From assembly GCA_004009845.1 (NCBI GenBank), contig RMBW01000124.1, positions 1 to 64,000 on the forward strand: a stretch of DNA of 64,000 nt, given 5' to 3'. Origin of the DNA: Davidsoniella eucalypti. Taxonomy: Eukaryota > Ascomycota > Sordariomycetes > Microascales > Ceratocystidaceae. The notes under the pieces were generated by a model that saw only the letters and a program-made list of their open reading frames with translations, ran no database searches and was not told where the DNA came from. The position numbers and the translations under genes are program-made. This document shows positions 26,100 through 38,137 of the stretch, in pieces (position 1 is the stretch's first letter; each line of letters begins with the position of its first letter).

Positions 26100-28752
26100 T
26101 GTTTAGAAGGCGACGAATGATGGACGTCGATCAATTGATGGGCTAGTCTGAGGCAAAGAGGATGGGTGCTGGAAGAGGTTCAAGCTATCCACTGGATCTG
26201 GTGTCAAGTCAACTAAATAAAAAAAGACGAGGCCAGAGCAAAGATTTAGTTCTCGATTCTCGATTCCCGTCCGTTATATACGAGACGATAAGAAAAGCAG
26301 GGCAAAGCACACAAAGCTCGAAAATTGGCAGCAAATGGGCAGCACAGCTAAAATTGGTGCTCTCGAATGAGATCAATCGACAGCGCCAAAAACAGCTTGT
26401 AGCAACAATCACGACAGGACAAAGGCGGGAGAAAAATAGGTCTAGCAAATAGCCGATGATAAAGAAATGAAGACAAAGAAAAAAAAAGAATCGACTGAAG
26501 AACAATGTGTGGGAAAATTGAAGCTAGGCCAGCTCTAAAGCTTTGAAATGCGGTAGAAACAAAGCAGAGAAAAATAATAACAACAATAATGATAGCAGAA
26601 AATAGAGCTTCACTTAAGGTGGTGAGAGAAAGCAGAGCAACTGCTGCAAAATTAACATAGAGAGAAGGAGGGAAAAGGCGAGAGGGAGGGGAGGGGGCTT
26701 TTTGGCTACGGAAAGCAGTAGTTGCGGCGTGGATTGCGTGTACTTTCCTTTATTTTTATTTTTTTAGCTAGAGAATAAAGGAATTGAATAAAACAACTAA
26801 TTTGTATACTATTGTGTACCAAGGGCAGCAAAATAGTGCAGTTAGGTGGGCTATTGCAGCAATTGCAGCAAAGTCTCTGCCGCCAGCCAGTTAAAATGCT
26901 TGTGGGCGTGGGGCAGGTTGGGCGGTACTGTTTTAGAGGGGTCGAAAAAGGGCAAAGTCTGAAAGAGGAAGGGACCAAAGCAGAGCAACTCAAACCAACA
27001 ATAAACCGCAAAATACAGGATAAATAGATTGTCTTAGTTTTATGCATTTTGCATTGGTACATAAGTCATTCTCTAGTTTACTATTGTCCATGCAAGCTTA
27101 TTTGTGCACAAAATCACCTAAACTACAGCTGTTGCATTACTTATACATTTGTGCTACAGATATACCATGTCAGGGTAACTGCCGACTGACGAGAAACGCA
27201 AAGGGAGGGGTAGTAGTGTGAGCCTCTTTAGTGTGTATACATAGTTATGGCCGATACCAGTCTGCGCATTTCCGCCATTTTCCACCAAAACTGATCGCCA
27301 AGTCGAATTTCGAGACAAACAGCACCTCAAGCCACATTTCAAAATAGTCGATATCCTCAAAATCCAGCCTTCCAATGTAGGCTACAACCCAGTCCACGAA
27401 CAAGAGATGCGTCTTCCAGTCTTTGTGCATCCTAGATACCCTGTACCGTTGTTCCTTCACCGTATCGTAGCCTCCAACAACTACTCCAATGCAACACTGT
27501 TGTGTCGTTTCTACTGGCTTTTTCTGAGTTGTTCCTTGGCTTTATACTCTGTGTAATTTCCAGGAAAGATCAACAATCCTCAATTTTGCGCTTCGTTAAT
27601 CCTTTTTCCCTTCGCAGCCAACCATGTAGTTGTTTGCCACGTTGGTTACACAAGCCACCGCCAGTATACGTCGTATCTAATTCTAGAGTTAGAGAAAGCT
27701 CGGCCTTTGTCTTTATGCTCATTTTTGGAAGCCGCAGTATGCATCGAACAGATGGCTATCATCCTGCAAAATTCACAAATCCATCCAAGAACTAGGACAC
27801 ACAACAACGCCACAAGTTAAAAAGAAAGAAAGCGGTATTGTTCAAGGTATCACAGGCGCATAGTTGCATAGCTCTGATACGCGGTGGGTCTTTATTATTA
27901 CTTGGCCTGTATATCTTCCATAACGGCCAAGGATAATACATGTGCTAGACACACATATTTCGTATAGCTTTCTCGGCCAGCCAGAGACCACCATACATCA
28001 TGCAAAAAGCCGCCGTCACATTTGTCAGACCAACAAATATTCGATAAAATCAACCATGTAGACGCTATTTGTTACTCGTACTAGTCATAAGCCGAGGTTG
28101 GTAGCAATTGTCTTCAGGCACACAATTATAGAGAAGAAATGAAAAGATTCACAGGGGAGAGAACACGTTATAGCAAATGGTCATATCTTATTTAATCGCG
28201 AGGTTAATCGCAATATCAGACAGAGAAAAGTATAGCTAAGTAATCGGTGGCAGAGCATCGAGTAAACAGAAAAGCGCACAAAAGAGTAAAACAGACAGAA
28301 AGCAAGCAAGCAGCGAATCGAAAAGACAAGAACAACAAAAACAAGGAAACAGAAGAAGCAGACAAACGTTGGCAGCCAAATCTCCCAAGAAATGGTTGAT
28401 CTGAAAAGCCAGTGACTGGCAGGCAAGCAGTAAGCATACAAACAAGCAAGACAGGTCGTGACAGCAAAAAGCAAAGAAATGAAGAATGCAGTCGTCAAGA
28501 CAAACACTAACGGAGAAACAGAAGGAGCCTAAGTGATGGAGAGAAAAGAAAGGCAAAGCAAAGCAGAACGAAGTGAAAAGACACAAAGAAAACGAAACCA
28601 AAAAAAAGGGCGATCAAGATCAAGACATGCAAGAAGACAAGAAAAGCGGCATCGGCCGGCGTGGTTCAAAGAAGCGAATCATGGAAACAGATGAAGACGG
28701 CAGCGGCTCAAGAGAGGAAGCAATGAGCCAGCTGTGCTTACTCTTGTCGAAC
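26100..28752. other. Intergenic, transportin upstream region to secreted-protein 3' flank
   Basis: 26.1-26.7 kb is C/T-rich on the minus strand, as expected for the transportin promoter. Around 28.2-28.7 kb the same strand bias reappears downstream of the secreted-protein gene, probably its 3' untranslated region. One weak open frame (27245-27430, minus) is listed separately; nothing else is supportable. Confidence 0.5.
27245..27430 (-). CDS. Possible small hypothetical protein (weak)
   Basis: An ATG-initiated frame of 61 residues beginning MHKDWKTHLLFVDWVV and rich in aromatic and acidic residues (DFEDIDYFEMWLE). The frame stays open for another 39 codons upstream to about 27547 without an ATG, so it could instead be an internal exon. 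I recognise no family, no partner exon is evident, and chance is a real possibility. Confidence 0.18.
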   Translation of the reverse strand: MHKDWKTHLLFVDWVVAYIGRLDFEDIDYFEMWLEVLFVSKFDLAISFGGKWRKCADWYRP

Positions 28753-29232
28753 TTAGACGGAGAAGCCCTCGTAGGCGATGGTGTTCTGGATGTTGGTGCC
28801 AACGTTGTCGGGGAGGCAGCAGTCGGCACCGCCGTTGGTCCAGTAGGTCGAACCAATGGCAGAGTTCTTGCTGAGGAGACCGACCATGTCGTAGCCGTTG
28901 GAGAAGCGCAAGTAGCCTTCGGGGGAGACGAAGGAGCCCTGGACATCGGCGGAGTACCAGTAGCCATTGTCGGCGTAGTTGAAGGAGGTAGTTCTGGAAG
29001 TGCCCGCAGACAGACCGGCGTTGGGGTAGAACAGGACATCGTCAGACTGAGCAGGAGTCTGGCTGAACTCGGGAGTAGAGTGGCTGCTGCAGCGAGGCAC
29101 GTTGGTGCAGAGAGTCCAGGCGAAAGCGACACCGGGAGTACCGTCAACCTGAGGGTTAGGGCTGGCGACGGGCATGGCGGCAACGGAGGAGATGGCGGCA
29201 AGGAGGCCAGCGAAGATAGCAATGGACTGCAT
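28753..29232 (-). CDS. Small secreted protein with four cysteines
   Basis: A single-exon gene of 159 residues. The N-terminus (MQSIAIFAGLLAAISSVAAM) is a clear signal peptide with likely cleavage near residues 19-23, so the product should be secreted or wall-associated. The mature part is rich in Gly, Ser, Asn and Tyr, with cysteines at 42, 48, 138 and 139. The adjacent pair near the C-terminus (ADCCLPDN) and the early pair could form two disulphides. There is no membrane segment after the signal and no GPI-type tail. It is not a hydrophobin, since it has neither eight cysteines nor the right spacing. The coding strand around it is strongly pyrimidine-rich on both sides, a feature often seen at highly expressed fungal genes. 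I do not recognise the family. The ATG at 29232 is chosen because it opens the signal peptide; the frame continues upstream without an ATG-led signal. Confidence 0.78.
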   Translation of the reverse strand: MQSIAIFAGLLAAISSVAAMPVASPNPQVDGTPGVAFAWTLCTNVPRCSSHSTPEFSQTPAQSDDVLFYPNAGLSAGTSRTTSFNYADNGYWYSADVQGSFVSPEGYLRFSNGYDMVGLLSKNSAIGSTYWTNGGADCCLPDNVGTNIQNTIAYEGFSV

Positions 29233-31490
29233 GGTGAATGAGATTGAGAGGGGGAGTGATGAAAGAAGATGTGAAGATGCAAAGAAATGCGATGTAAAGA
29301 ACGAAATGAGTGACTGGTTATCGGAAGATAGATGCAAAATGTGAGAACTGTCAAACAACAAAGTGAAGGACAGAAATGATAAACTGGTATGCGAAGTCGA
29401 AGATGGAAAATGATATGCTGAAAATGAGGCAGAAAAGAAAGTATCAAAAACCAAAAGGCTCAAGCGAAAGTTAGATAACTAGAGAATGACTGAAAAGTGA
29501 GGAGTTAAAGAAAGAAAGCTGAGAATACCAGAGAAGTGAAGATTGAACTGAACCGATGAAGAGAAAAGGAAGAAGACAAGACCCAAAAGACGGGATATCG
29601 TCTGGCTATTTATCTAGAATCTGAAGCTAGCAAATTTGCTTCTCGATATATCTTTGCTATCCATCTGTCAATGTCGGCCTGGGAGATAGAGTTGGTGACC
29701 CCTAGCTTTCCCTTCATAGTGACGATATGCCCCCTCAGAGTTGCTAAACTGCTTCATAGCCCGACGCTCGGTCCACAGAGGCCCGTAAAGCTAGACTGTG
29801 CTTCCCGAATTAGCATCTCTGTCCTCTCTCTATCTCCATAGTCATGGCAAGCGATGTCAAAGCATTGTCAGACAAGCTACGAGTTGACACCCTTTGCTAC
29901 TATGTCATTCATCTCTTTCCGTTGCTTGTCTGCTGTAACGTTCAGCCGGGGTTTGTTTTGCGTCGCTCCTACATATTACAAGAACGCATATTAGATCGAG
30001 TAGTATGTGAATATAGGGGGGGTGGGAAGTCGAGGGCACGGCTCCCTCTTTTTTGTTTGAGAGGTCCTTTCTTGTTTTTGTTTGGAGACTTCACTTTGGT
30101 CCAAGCCAAGCCAAATATCACCAAGTCTTTCTCCAACATGTATACAGATGTACAACTAGATCCTAGATCGCATGAAGCATAAAATTGTTCCTGAAAAGGC
30201 AAACTACTCTATAATCAACAACACGCAAAGCGGCCCACCCACACCTTGGAATACCTGATGTTCCTAAGTTTCTAAATTCGTGCCATGGCCAGGATGTGGC
30301 TTTACCTCTCTGTCTCGTAAGTATCAGGTTGCTGGGCTTCTAGAACAAGCTCCTTGCTCTCACTAGTATTCTTTTCTCGATCTCATCTTAACTAGCGATC
30401 TAGCCTTTAGCATGTCATATTAGACTAGGCACAGCCCCAGTTCAACCCTAAAAAAAGACTACAAAATTGCAGCATGAGCATATCGTATGGATCATCAGTG
30501 AAATGCCAAGAATCTTCTCGGCATGATTCCACAGGGGATGCTGTAAATATCATCCAAGCTTTGCTGTCTCTGCCTTTGTGTATATGTTCACCTATCTATC
30601 TGTCAAGATAGAGACAGCATCGCCATGCTTCCGCATAGTTTTTGTTTGGGCAGTGTCAGAAGCTATGGCCATTAATCTATGAGAAAGATTGACATGACTC
30701 GGGCTTCACAAACAACCCTGGTCGAGCTCGAGACTCAACCCTCGCCAGACTGAAGCCCCTTCATTCGTCATGAGGTCAGACAGTTAAGAAAGCGACTCGG
30801 CAACCAGAGGCTTTCAGTTTATCCGCTCCTACCCCTTCAACAAACCACCATACAAGCAGATCGGCCAGACAATGAACGTACTAGCGGGACTCGCGATCTC
30901 TCCAGGCCGTAAATGAGTAGCTATTAGTAACAAATCGTAATGACTAGTCGGTTAGGTGCCGAATTTAGGCTTATTTCATTCCATGTTGCTTGGACCACGA
31001 TGGCATCGTCACAAGATAGCAGCCATGTCCCCTGTTCTGGCCTTTGTCTGCCAGACTTTCCCCAGGGTCAGAAACTACCTGAAACCATACTTTGCTTGGG
31101 GAATAGAAATTTGCGTTCAACTATAGTATAAGTGACCCTGGTTACCATAAAATTCAGTGTCTGTATCCCGGGCGGTGCGACCCAAAACTCTTACAACGAT
31201 AAGCTCGCAGTGAGGTCATAACTCAGATTTTGGCCATGGTAGTTCTCGGCAAGGGTTTGGTGTGCCCAGCTGATTATATGGAACCCTAATAAATACCCAC
31301 GACGAATTCGTCTCAAAATGTGAAATTGTACGAAACTGAATCGATCGATGGCATTGTTCTTCTCTTTTCTGTCGTATTCTATTTCATGGACCATTTCTCT
31401 CTTTCTGGAGGAGGGGGATTTTTCTTTCCAGGGTATATCAAGCAACTAGTATGACGTGGATGTGTCCTACGACTTGACGAGACAGACTCT
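29233..31490. other. Intergenic, secreted-protein promoter and unassigned DNA
   Basis: 29.23-29.6 kb is C/T-rich on the minus strand and is the probable promoter or leader of the secreted protein, with a TATA-like GATAAATAG near 29612 on the minus strand. The remainder to 31.49 kb shows no credible coding frame and no repeats that I can support. Confidence 0.5.
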
Positions 31491-32250
31491 CTAACTTTCT
31501 TTGGTTGAGTGAGGGATGTTGGCTGTAACAACCTCTACCACTTTCTTAAACGTCTCAAGTTCTTCTTCTGGCGATCCGCCCAATCCGGTGCTGGCCAGAC
31601 TGATAGAATTCCCAACATAACTAGGCAGGCCAGTTCTCCGTGCTATCATCTTAGCAAGCCGTGTGGTGCTCTCAACAGTTGACTCTACAGAGTAAAGGAC
31701 TGTTGATACAGGCTGCGAGGGGTTAAAGCGCTGCAATACCGGAAGAAATATTAGCATGTGTCATGGTGTATCAAGATGGGGTCTTTTTATCTTTGCCTCT
31801 CATGTACGGAAAATCCTGCCATTCATAAATAGAAATGCGTGATCTATTTTTCGACTTTTCTTTTCTTTTTTTACACCAAAAAGAACGCAGGACCTGAAGA
31901 TCCTCTTCTTCCCCATTCCCATTAAAAAACGTGAGGATTAGGCAGTGAAATTTCTTGGGAGCCAAGGCATGAATGATGGACCATAATTTCCGATATCGTC
32001 TTGAAATCACATAACACCAACAAGATTTGTTTATTGGGACTTAACTTACATCTGGGATGGCATAGACAAAGCTCCCCAAAGATGGCGCAGCAAACCCATC
32101 TTCCTGGGAGGATGTCGTTAGAAACAGCATGATAGACATCTCACGGATCTCTAGACGCACATAGATATTGGCGTCTAGCGAGCGCGGAAGCAGCAATGAG
32201 AGCTGAGTAACGGAGGTAGCAACCGCCGATGGTTCAGCGGTTGTGTCCAT
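31491..32250 (-). CDS. Proteasome assembly chaperone 4-like protein (Pba4/Poc4 family)
   Basis: Likely a small chaperone that, in the known family, pairs with Pba3/PAC3 to help alpha-ring assembly of the 20S proteasome. Exons 32050-32250 and 31491-31730 give 146 residues, close to family size. The C-terminal half resembles PAC4: TVESTTRLAKMIARRTGLPSY corresponds to the conserved TGLAQRLARKT region, followed by a strand, a Gly/Ser loop and an acidic helix (EEELETFKKVVEVV). The N-terminal half (ANIYVRLEIREMSIMLFLTT) matches the beta-strand pair of the fold. The splice is phase 0, from GAT to CGC. The 319-bp intron is long for this window. The ATG at 32250 is the first in frame. It is divergent from the methyltransferase gene across about 975 bp. 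The family call rests on short motifs and is moderate. Confidence 0.72.
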
Positions 32251-32619
32251 CTTGGCGTTGGAGTTGGAAAATAAGCGGCAGGTACAAAAGAAATAGATAC
32301 GATCGATACGCCAAAGATTACACACTGCTAGAGGAGTAACGTTGTTTGACTTGGGCCTCTATGTTTGCTGGTCCAATGAAAGGCGAAAGAGAAAATAGAT
32401 GAAACTGGCCGCAAGTATCAGCTTTGAAGCAAAGAGAAGTCAAGGAGAGATATCGGGTGCCGAGAACCTCGTGATGCTGGAGAGACAAAGTGAACAAGGG
32501 GGTCGCACGAGCAAAGGCCAAGATGATGTCGGGGGAGATGAAGTTGGCCAAACATACTTTGGGCGTGCTCAGAGGTCCTAGAGCTGCTATGGTTTGGCAA
32601 GCTAATGTAAGCAACTACA

Positions 32620-32629
32620 GTCACGTGAC
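32620..32629. promoter_or_regulatory. E-box palindrome GTCACGTGAC
   Basis: A perfect 10-bp palindrome with a CACGTG core and TCACGTGA flanks, the preferred site of Cbf1-type bHLH factors in fungi. It lies between divergent genes, 370 bp from one ATG and about 597 bp from the other. Confidence 0.55.
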
Positions 32630-32669
32630 ACAATAGCTGCCACCTAGCTGCTGTTTTCTAATTCGGGGG

Positions 32670-32678
32670 TTTAGGGTT
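32670..32678. promoter_or_regulatory. Telo-box-like motif TTTAGGGTT
   Basis: The reverse strand reads AACCCTAAA, a TTAGGG-type motif recognised by Tbf1/TRF-like proteins in fungi and plants. Its position next to the E-box makes a regulatory role plausible but unproven. Confidence 0.4.
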
Positions 32679-33225
32679 AAGTATGCACAAAATAGTGACA
32701 GTTAAGCTTAGTTTTGAATAGAATTTTGGCATTTAATGGTTTGCTCATTGCTAATTGCTTACCTATTTGATTGCATTGTATCTGGAACGCTTTCCTATAG
32801 TTTCCAACTTAGCCATCCGGATTCTCTGAGTTAAGCAAGGCTGATTAATTGTTTAGCTTTTTCTTTCTCTCGTAATTCCGGCAGCCACGCATACGAGGCT
32901 GCGATTTGATTTGGTATTTTATCGCCATCGTCATCGCCGTCACAAAAGCAGCCCTTCAGTATCAGAAACTGCAGAGCAAAAAGTAGAGTATTACGATTCT
33001 ATCCGATCCCCCCAAGTTTTCTGGCGGTGCATTGGCGCCTTTCTGCCGATACCCTGCATTGCACTGCAAACAGACCATAGCCAAGTCAGTCAAAGCGGAC
33101 ACAACAAGACAGAAAGCCAGATAAACAACAACTCAAGTAGCAAACTAGGGACTTGAGACAAAGCCAGTCTTACGAGCCCTCTACAGCGATAGCTTGGACA
33201 CAAACTTAACCTGGAAAAATATCCA

Positions 33226-34559
33226 ATGGCTTCACTGCAAGAAACACCGCGGCTCTTGGAAGGGTCCCAGATTGAGGACGAGGAGGAAATGCGAGTGGTG
33301 TTCAATGCACTGGACTCGTATCTGTACGCTCATCTCACCTCACCTCGTTTGTTACTGGACCAGGACTCATCAGACCGTGCTAACTCGCCTTTTTCTTTTT
33401 CCTCTACTGTTCATACAGTCGCTATGCCCGCACAGCGCATTTTAGTGTGACGCATCTGCGCCGGCAATCCTTCTATGCCCTGCCCGAGGCGCACTGGAAG
33501 ATGCTTGCCGCGCCTCCCTTCAACTTTCTGGACACTCTGATGCGCACCGACGATGCCATCGATTCCAACGCCGAACTGGCACGTACTATTGCGCTGTTTG
33601 GCTTGAGAAACTTCACCCAGACCCCCGTGCCAACCGATCCCAACACGGAGATCTCTATGCCGGCCGAGTGGGCTGGAACAGCTTCGCATAGCGATATCGA
33701 TAAAGCCCGGAGCTCGATCCGTCAGTTCTACCGTGACTGGTCTGAGGACGGAGCTGCCGAGCGTGAGGCTAGCTACGGCCCTATCGTGGCTGCGCTTGAG
33801 AAAGAGCGCAAATCCCAGACAGAGCCACTGAAAGTGCTTGTGCCAGGTGCAGGCTTGGGCCGTTTAGTGTACGACTTGTGTTGTCAAGGCCACGATACCG
33901 AGGGCAACGAGATCTCATATCACCAGCTCGCTGCATCATCGTACATCCTAAACTTTACTAAGCGGGCTGGCCAGCACACCATATACCCATGGGTTCACAC
34001 TTTCTCCAACCACCGTACACGAGACAACCAATTGCGCAGCTACCCAGTGCCGGATATTCACCCAGGAACATATATCAAGTCTCTGCGCGCCCAGGGCAAA
34101 TATGTAGGTGATATGAGCATGTGTGCGGCGGATTTTATATGCTTGTACGGCGACGAAGAGCACAAGAACCAGTACGATGCCGTGGCAACAGTGTTCTTCT
34201 TAGACACAGCCCCCAACCTGATCCGCTATCTAGAGGTGATACTGAACTGCCTTAAGCCTGGCGGCGTTCTGATCAACGTTGGCCCGTTGCTCTGGCACTT
34301 TGAGAACAACGCGCCTGGAAATCACGGTAAAGATAGTGACGGCGACGGTGCTCATCAAAGTGGCACGTCTTCGGGGATTGCTGACCCCGGCAACTTTGAG
34401 CTGAGCAACGACGAAGTAATGGCACTTATCACCAAGATGGGCTTTGTGGTTGAGTCTCGAGAAACCGGACTCACGGCCCCGTACATTACAGATACTGAGT
34501 CGATGCTACAAACCACCTATAAGGCGAGCACATGGGTGGCGCGGAAGCTGGCGGCCTAG
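33226..34559 (+). CDS. Carnosine N-methyltransferase-like protein (N2227/CARNMT1 family)
   Basis: SAM-dependent methyltransferase of the CARNMT1 family (yeast homologue YNL092W), whose known members methylate the histidine ring of carnosine and related substrates. Exons 33226-33323 and 33419-34559 give 412 residues; human CARNMT1 is about the same length. The 95-bp intron starts GTACGC, has GCTAAC as branch point and ends CAG. The junction yields ALDSYLRYARTAHFSVTHLRRQSFY, matching the conserved N-terminal helix. The SAM motif VPGAGLGRL is at 174-182 and is followed by EGNEISYH. The substrate-side block FLDTAPN is at 293-299, and LKPGGVLINVGPLLWHFE at 311-328 is a family signature. A nearer donor, GTATCT at 33318, gives a poorer protein. 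The gene is convergent with the dehydrogenase, with only 163 bp between their stops. Confidence 0.92.
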
Positions 34560-34722
34560 TTAAGAGTAATGATTTGAACAACAAAAGAACACACAAATTA
34601 TAGTCATTTTCACGAAGAAAGAATGTAAGACCAACAGTAAAAGAATATTGAAATTTCAATTGAAACATGACACTGGGTGGATACTAGTGCTACTGACTGT
34701 CCGACCCGTTACACCATGAATC

Positions 34723-35649
34723 TTACAACTTAGAGTTGAGCCCACTCTTCACCATTATCGCACCACCATCAATGGCTACATCAGCGCCATTGATGTACGA
34801 ACCAGCCCGACTGGCCAGGAAAACAACCGCGCCCGCAATATCCTCACCACGACCCAATCTGCCCATTGGGTTTGCATCAGCGATTGACTTGGCGCCAGCA
34901 CCAGCCTTCAGCAGTCCATTAGTCATCTTTGACGGGAAAAAGCCCGGCGCTAGCGAATTGCACGTGATATGACGCGGACCCAGTTCCACCGACAGATTGC
35001 GCGCTAGATGCATGACAGCAGCCTTGGACGCCGTGTATCCGAAAGCTCCGGGTGGACCACGGTCCATTCCGGCCACACTACCCGTCACGATAACACGGGC
35101 GGGATCTTCCGCCGATCCGGCCTTCTCGAGCAGCGGAAGGAAGAGACGAATAGCGTTAAAGACGCCCTTGACGTTCAAGTCCATGACTTTGGCAAAGGCT
35201 TCGTCGGGGTGGGTACTTATATCTTCGCCCCATGATGCGCCGGCGTTGGCGAGGAGAATGTCGATGGTGTCGGTGTGGGCCTTGACGGCGTTGACTAGTG
35301 CTTCTACGCCTGCATACGTGCTAGAATCGGCGGGCACGGATATGGCTTGGGCCCCTGGCTGTAGATTCGGTAGCGCGTTCAAGGCCACGCAGGCCTCGTC
35401 ACAGGCCTTCTTTTTGCGCGATGAGATGAAGACTTTGGCACAACCAGCTTGGAGAAGTCTTTATTTTTTTATACAAGAGGTGAGTTTATTAGCTTTTAAA
35501 TACACTTGTATATACAATATGTATGTGGAGGAGTAATTTTACCCTGAAGCGGCTTGTAGGCCAAGGCCACGCGATCCGCCGGTCACAACAGCAATTTTGC
35601 CCTTCAAGGAGAAGAGAGACTGGAAATCGTGCAGTTCATGTTCAGCCAT
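34723..35649 (-). CDS. Short-chain dehydrogenase/reductase (classical SDR)
   Basis: NAD(P)-dependent oxidoreductase of the classical SDR family, probably cytosolic. Exons 35543-35649 and 34723-35458 give 280 residues; the 84-bp intron begins GTAAAA. The cofactor motif TGGSRGLG is at 23-30, the NAG structural motif (LANAGAS) near 106-111, the catalytic Ser in VTGSVAG at 163, and Tyr177 and Lys181 in YTASK. PG of LAPGFFPSKM and the C-terminal YINGADVAIDGG complete the fold. The closest familiar relatives are 3-oxoacyl-ACP reductase or RhlG-like and gluconate dehydrogenase-like SDRs, but the substrate cannot be inferred. An Arg pair after the second strand (SSRKKK) favours NADPH. There is no targeting signal. 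The start is the only ATG ahead of the cofactor motif. Confidence 0.93.
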
Positions 35650-38137
35650 TGTGAATTAATTGAAGGTCAAAACAATAAGAAGAGAGAGAATCAAAAACAA
35701 ATATACTACTAATTTTCTCTAGTGGGATATTGGTATAGTGAAAAACAAACAAGATTAAAAAAAAAATATGTCGTCCCATTCCATCGTTGCTCTTTTATGT
35801 GTTTTCAAGATTAAGTAGTTGCTCTAGACTCTGCTTTGAACTTCTTTGCATTGTCTACCTCGGCTTCGCGGCAAGTAGCGAAAAAGAGCCATGTTGGCCA
35901 ATCAGACGATCGCATACATCCACTAATTTTTTTGGAGTATCCTCGTTTTTTTGTTTTTTTTTCATAATTCATTTTTATTAAGGTGGAAATGGAGCTTGAA
36001 TAGCACTAGTATACTTACAATGTAAGGTGAAGGAACAACCTACTTCTCAACAGTTACAGGCCACTGAGATACATAACATTTGTTATGGCTTCGTTATATG
36101 CCATTCCTGCGCATTTTCAACTTATGAGATCTTGAACATCTACGAAATTCCCACGCGAGCTTGGTTTCTACCTCAGCCCAACAAAAGTCTAGATAGTTAG
36201 TCGTGTATGTGGAAAATCTCCATCTTTGGTCGAGACGGCTTTTTTTAGTTGCCGTCTTTGAAAGCTCTCTGGGATGAACTTGAGCTTTTCGTCATTCTGC
36301 TCTTCATTCTGTGCATAACATGGGGATTACCGCCCCAACGGCCTTTAAAGTCGCCGAAATCGTGGTTATCTCTAAGCCTGATAAAGGCCCTGATATCGGT
36401 AGCCCCATAGCCCTGCGGCATCACTATAGGCAAAACCTCAACTACACAACAAGGGGGCTCTAGATTTCTGTAAATTTGTCAACGAGACACAATTCTTTGT
36501 AGATATTTGTCCTTTGGAGACCCAAGGGCCAGAATAGCGCTGCTTCTACTTAGCAACAACACTGTTGTTCTGTATTGGAGGCTATGTAAATGACTCTTTT
36601 ATTATTATTATTATTATTATTATAAATACCTCTACAGTCTATTCTGTCTGCAAAACCACTCTTCTAGCGCAAAAGTGGTTACCTCATGTGAGAACAAAAT
36701 GTCTAACTTTGTCCCAAGTTCCAACTCCAACTTGGGCCGATATAAAAAAAAAAAAAATTTGGAAGCGGAAAAATCCCTAGGCAAAATAATGATATATCTC
36801 GTTTCTCGTTGTATTGTTGGTAGTGTCAAAGAATTGAAAAATAAACCGTCAATATTCCGTTTCCTGAAGTTTCGTAGTTGGGTAAGTGTAATTTTTAGTA
36901 AACACCCAAAACCTTCAATATTGTGATAGAATAACATGTCATGTACACCTTGTGAGAAAAACAAAGCACACTGTCAAGTATTGAAACGAAAGATATGGGA
37001 ATATAGAAAGTAGGCACACTAAGGTGTCATTGACGGTCAATTGTATACCACGTAGTCCAAAAGCTATCGGGGTTGCTTGTCTAGACTCTATGCCATACAA
37101 GCATGAGTAAGCGTGAACATCCTTATGTTGTGATGGAAGAAGCTGAAGCAATTTTCACCAAGTCAACCAGTTGTCTCTCTCCATCAGTAATCAACGATAT
37201 TTCAGTTTTTATCAACAAACTCTCTAGACTAGGTAGTCGGGTTCGTACTAACTACTTTATGTTTCTATGAGTAAAAGAAAGTTAGTTTCACCTGGCTGTG
37301 TTCTACTTACATACAAGTATATTGAATCACTGCATGAGCACATGCTATGATGTAGTGGCTTTGAAGTCTAAAAGTCCGGAGACTATGTTGATGGAGGTGA
37401 AAGTACATATCACCATGTATATGAATCTAAAGTTTATAGCTAGTTTCTCAAGGCCATGCTCTTTTAACCAAGGTAAGGATAATTTATACAGGTTTTATGT
37501 CATGTATTGTGTTACTATAGTGTTAGGGCAACTAGATCTTACTCAATATACACATGAGACCAAAATGAACACATTTAATAAGGCCATACGGGAATTCTAC
37601 GCATAAGGCAATGACGATATATCGTTGAGCGAGTGTTATATTATGAAAAGACAAAAAACAAGTTAGTGATTGAAATGGTGAGCATTAGCATAAAATCGTA
37701 TAGAAACAATAGAACTTGGTAGTACATGTACCAATCATATCGTATTAAGACGCATCCAAAAGGACTACCAATAGGTAATCCATCAAGCAAATTATCGCTA
37801 GGCAGAGGGATGAAATAACAGTGGTAAATATTGAAGTATAGGCCCGTATAACAGGGCTATTATAGCTAACTAACGACCCATAGACTAAAACAAGTCTTAG
37901 GCTGTACTTTTAGCAACGTAAAGTGGAAACCTCGAGCGAGCCAAACCTTGTACATGCGATCGACGTTGAATTCCAATATAGATAATCAATAGATCAGCAA
38001 TGTACAAGGGTTGGTGCTTTTGGCACACGGAAAACATATTTATATAGATGGTCTCAACAACATCCGAGAAAGGTTTCAACCTGTGTATAAGAGAGACAAA
38101 AACCAAAAAAGAGAAAAAAAAAGATACACCACCATTC
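35650..38137. other. Intergenic, no supportable gene
   Basis: Contains the SDR promoter side at the left and an (ATT)n microsatellite at 36601-36623. Open frames are short, AT-rich and without recognisable motifs. An alternative 3' exon of the DUF6590 gene near 38080 is possible but would add only a stop codon. Confidence 0.5.
36601..36623. repeat. (ATT)7 microsatellite
   Basis: Seven ATT units plus AT. Confidence 0.93.

Larger units (their letters stand above)
32251..33225. promoter_or_regulatory. Shared divergent promoter region (assembly chaperone / methyltransferase)
   Basis: This is the 975-bp interval between two divergent ATGs. It holds the palindrome GTCACGTGAC at 32620-32629 and a telo-box-like TTTAGGGTT at 32670-32678, about 40 bp apart. 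No convincing TATA box is seen close to either gene. Confidence 0.6.

Noticed and set aside
28236..28601. Minus-strand frame of 121 codons rich in Phe, Leu, Cys and Ser
   Set aside because: It is translation of a pyrimidine-rich tract downstream of the secreted-protein gene, with no domain or coding composition.
28573..29241. Open frame of 222 codons on the plus strand
   Set aside because: It is antisense to the secreted-protein gene and its purine-rich flank; the Gly/Val/Glu-rich translation is the mirror of the coding strand.
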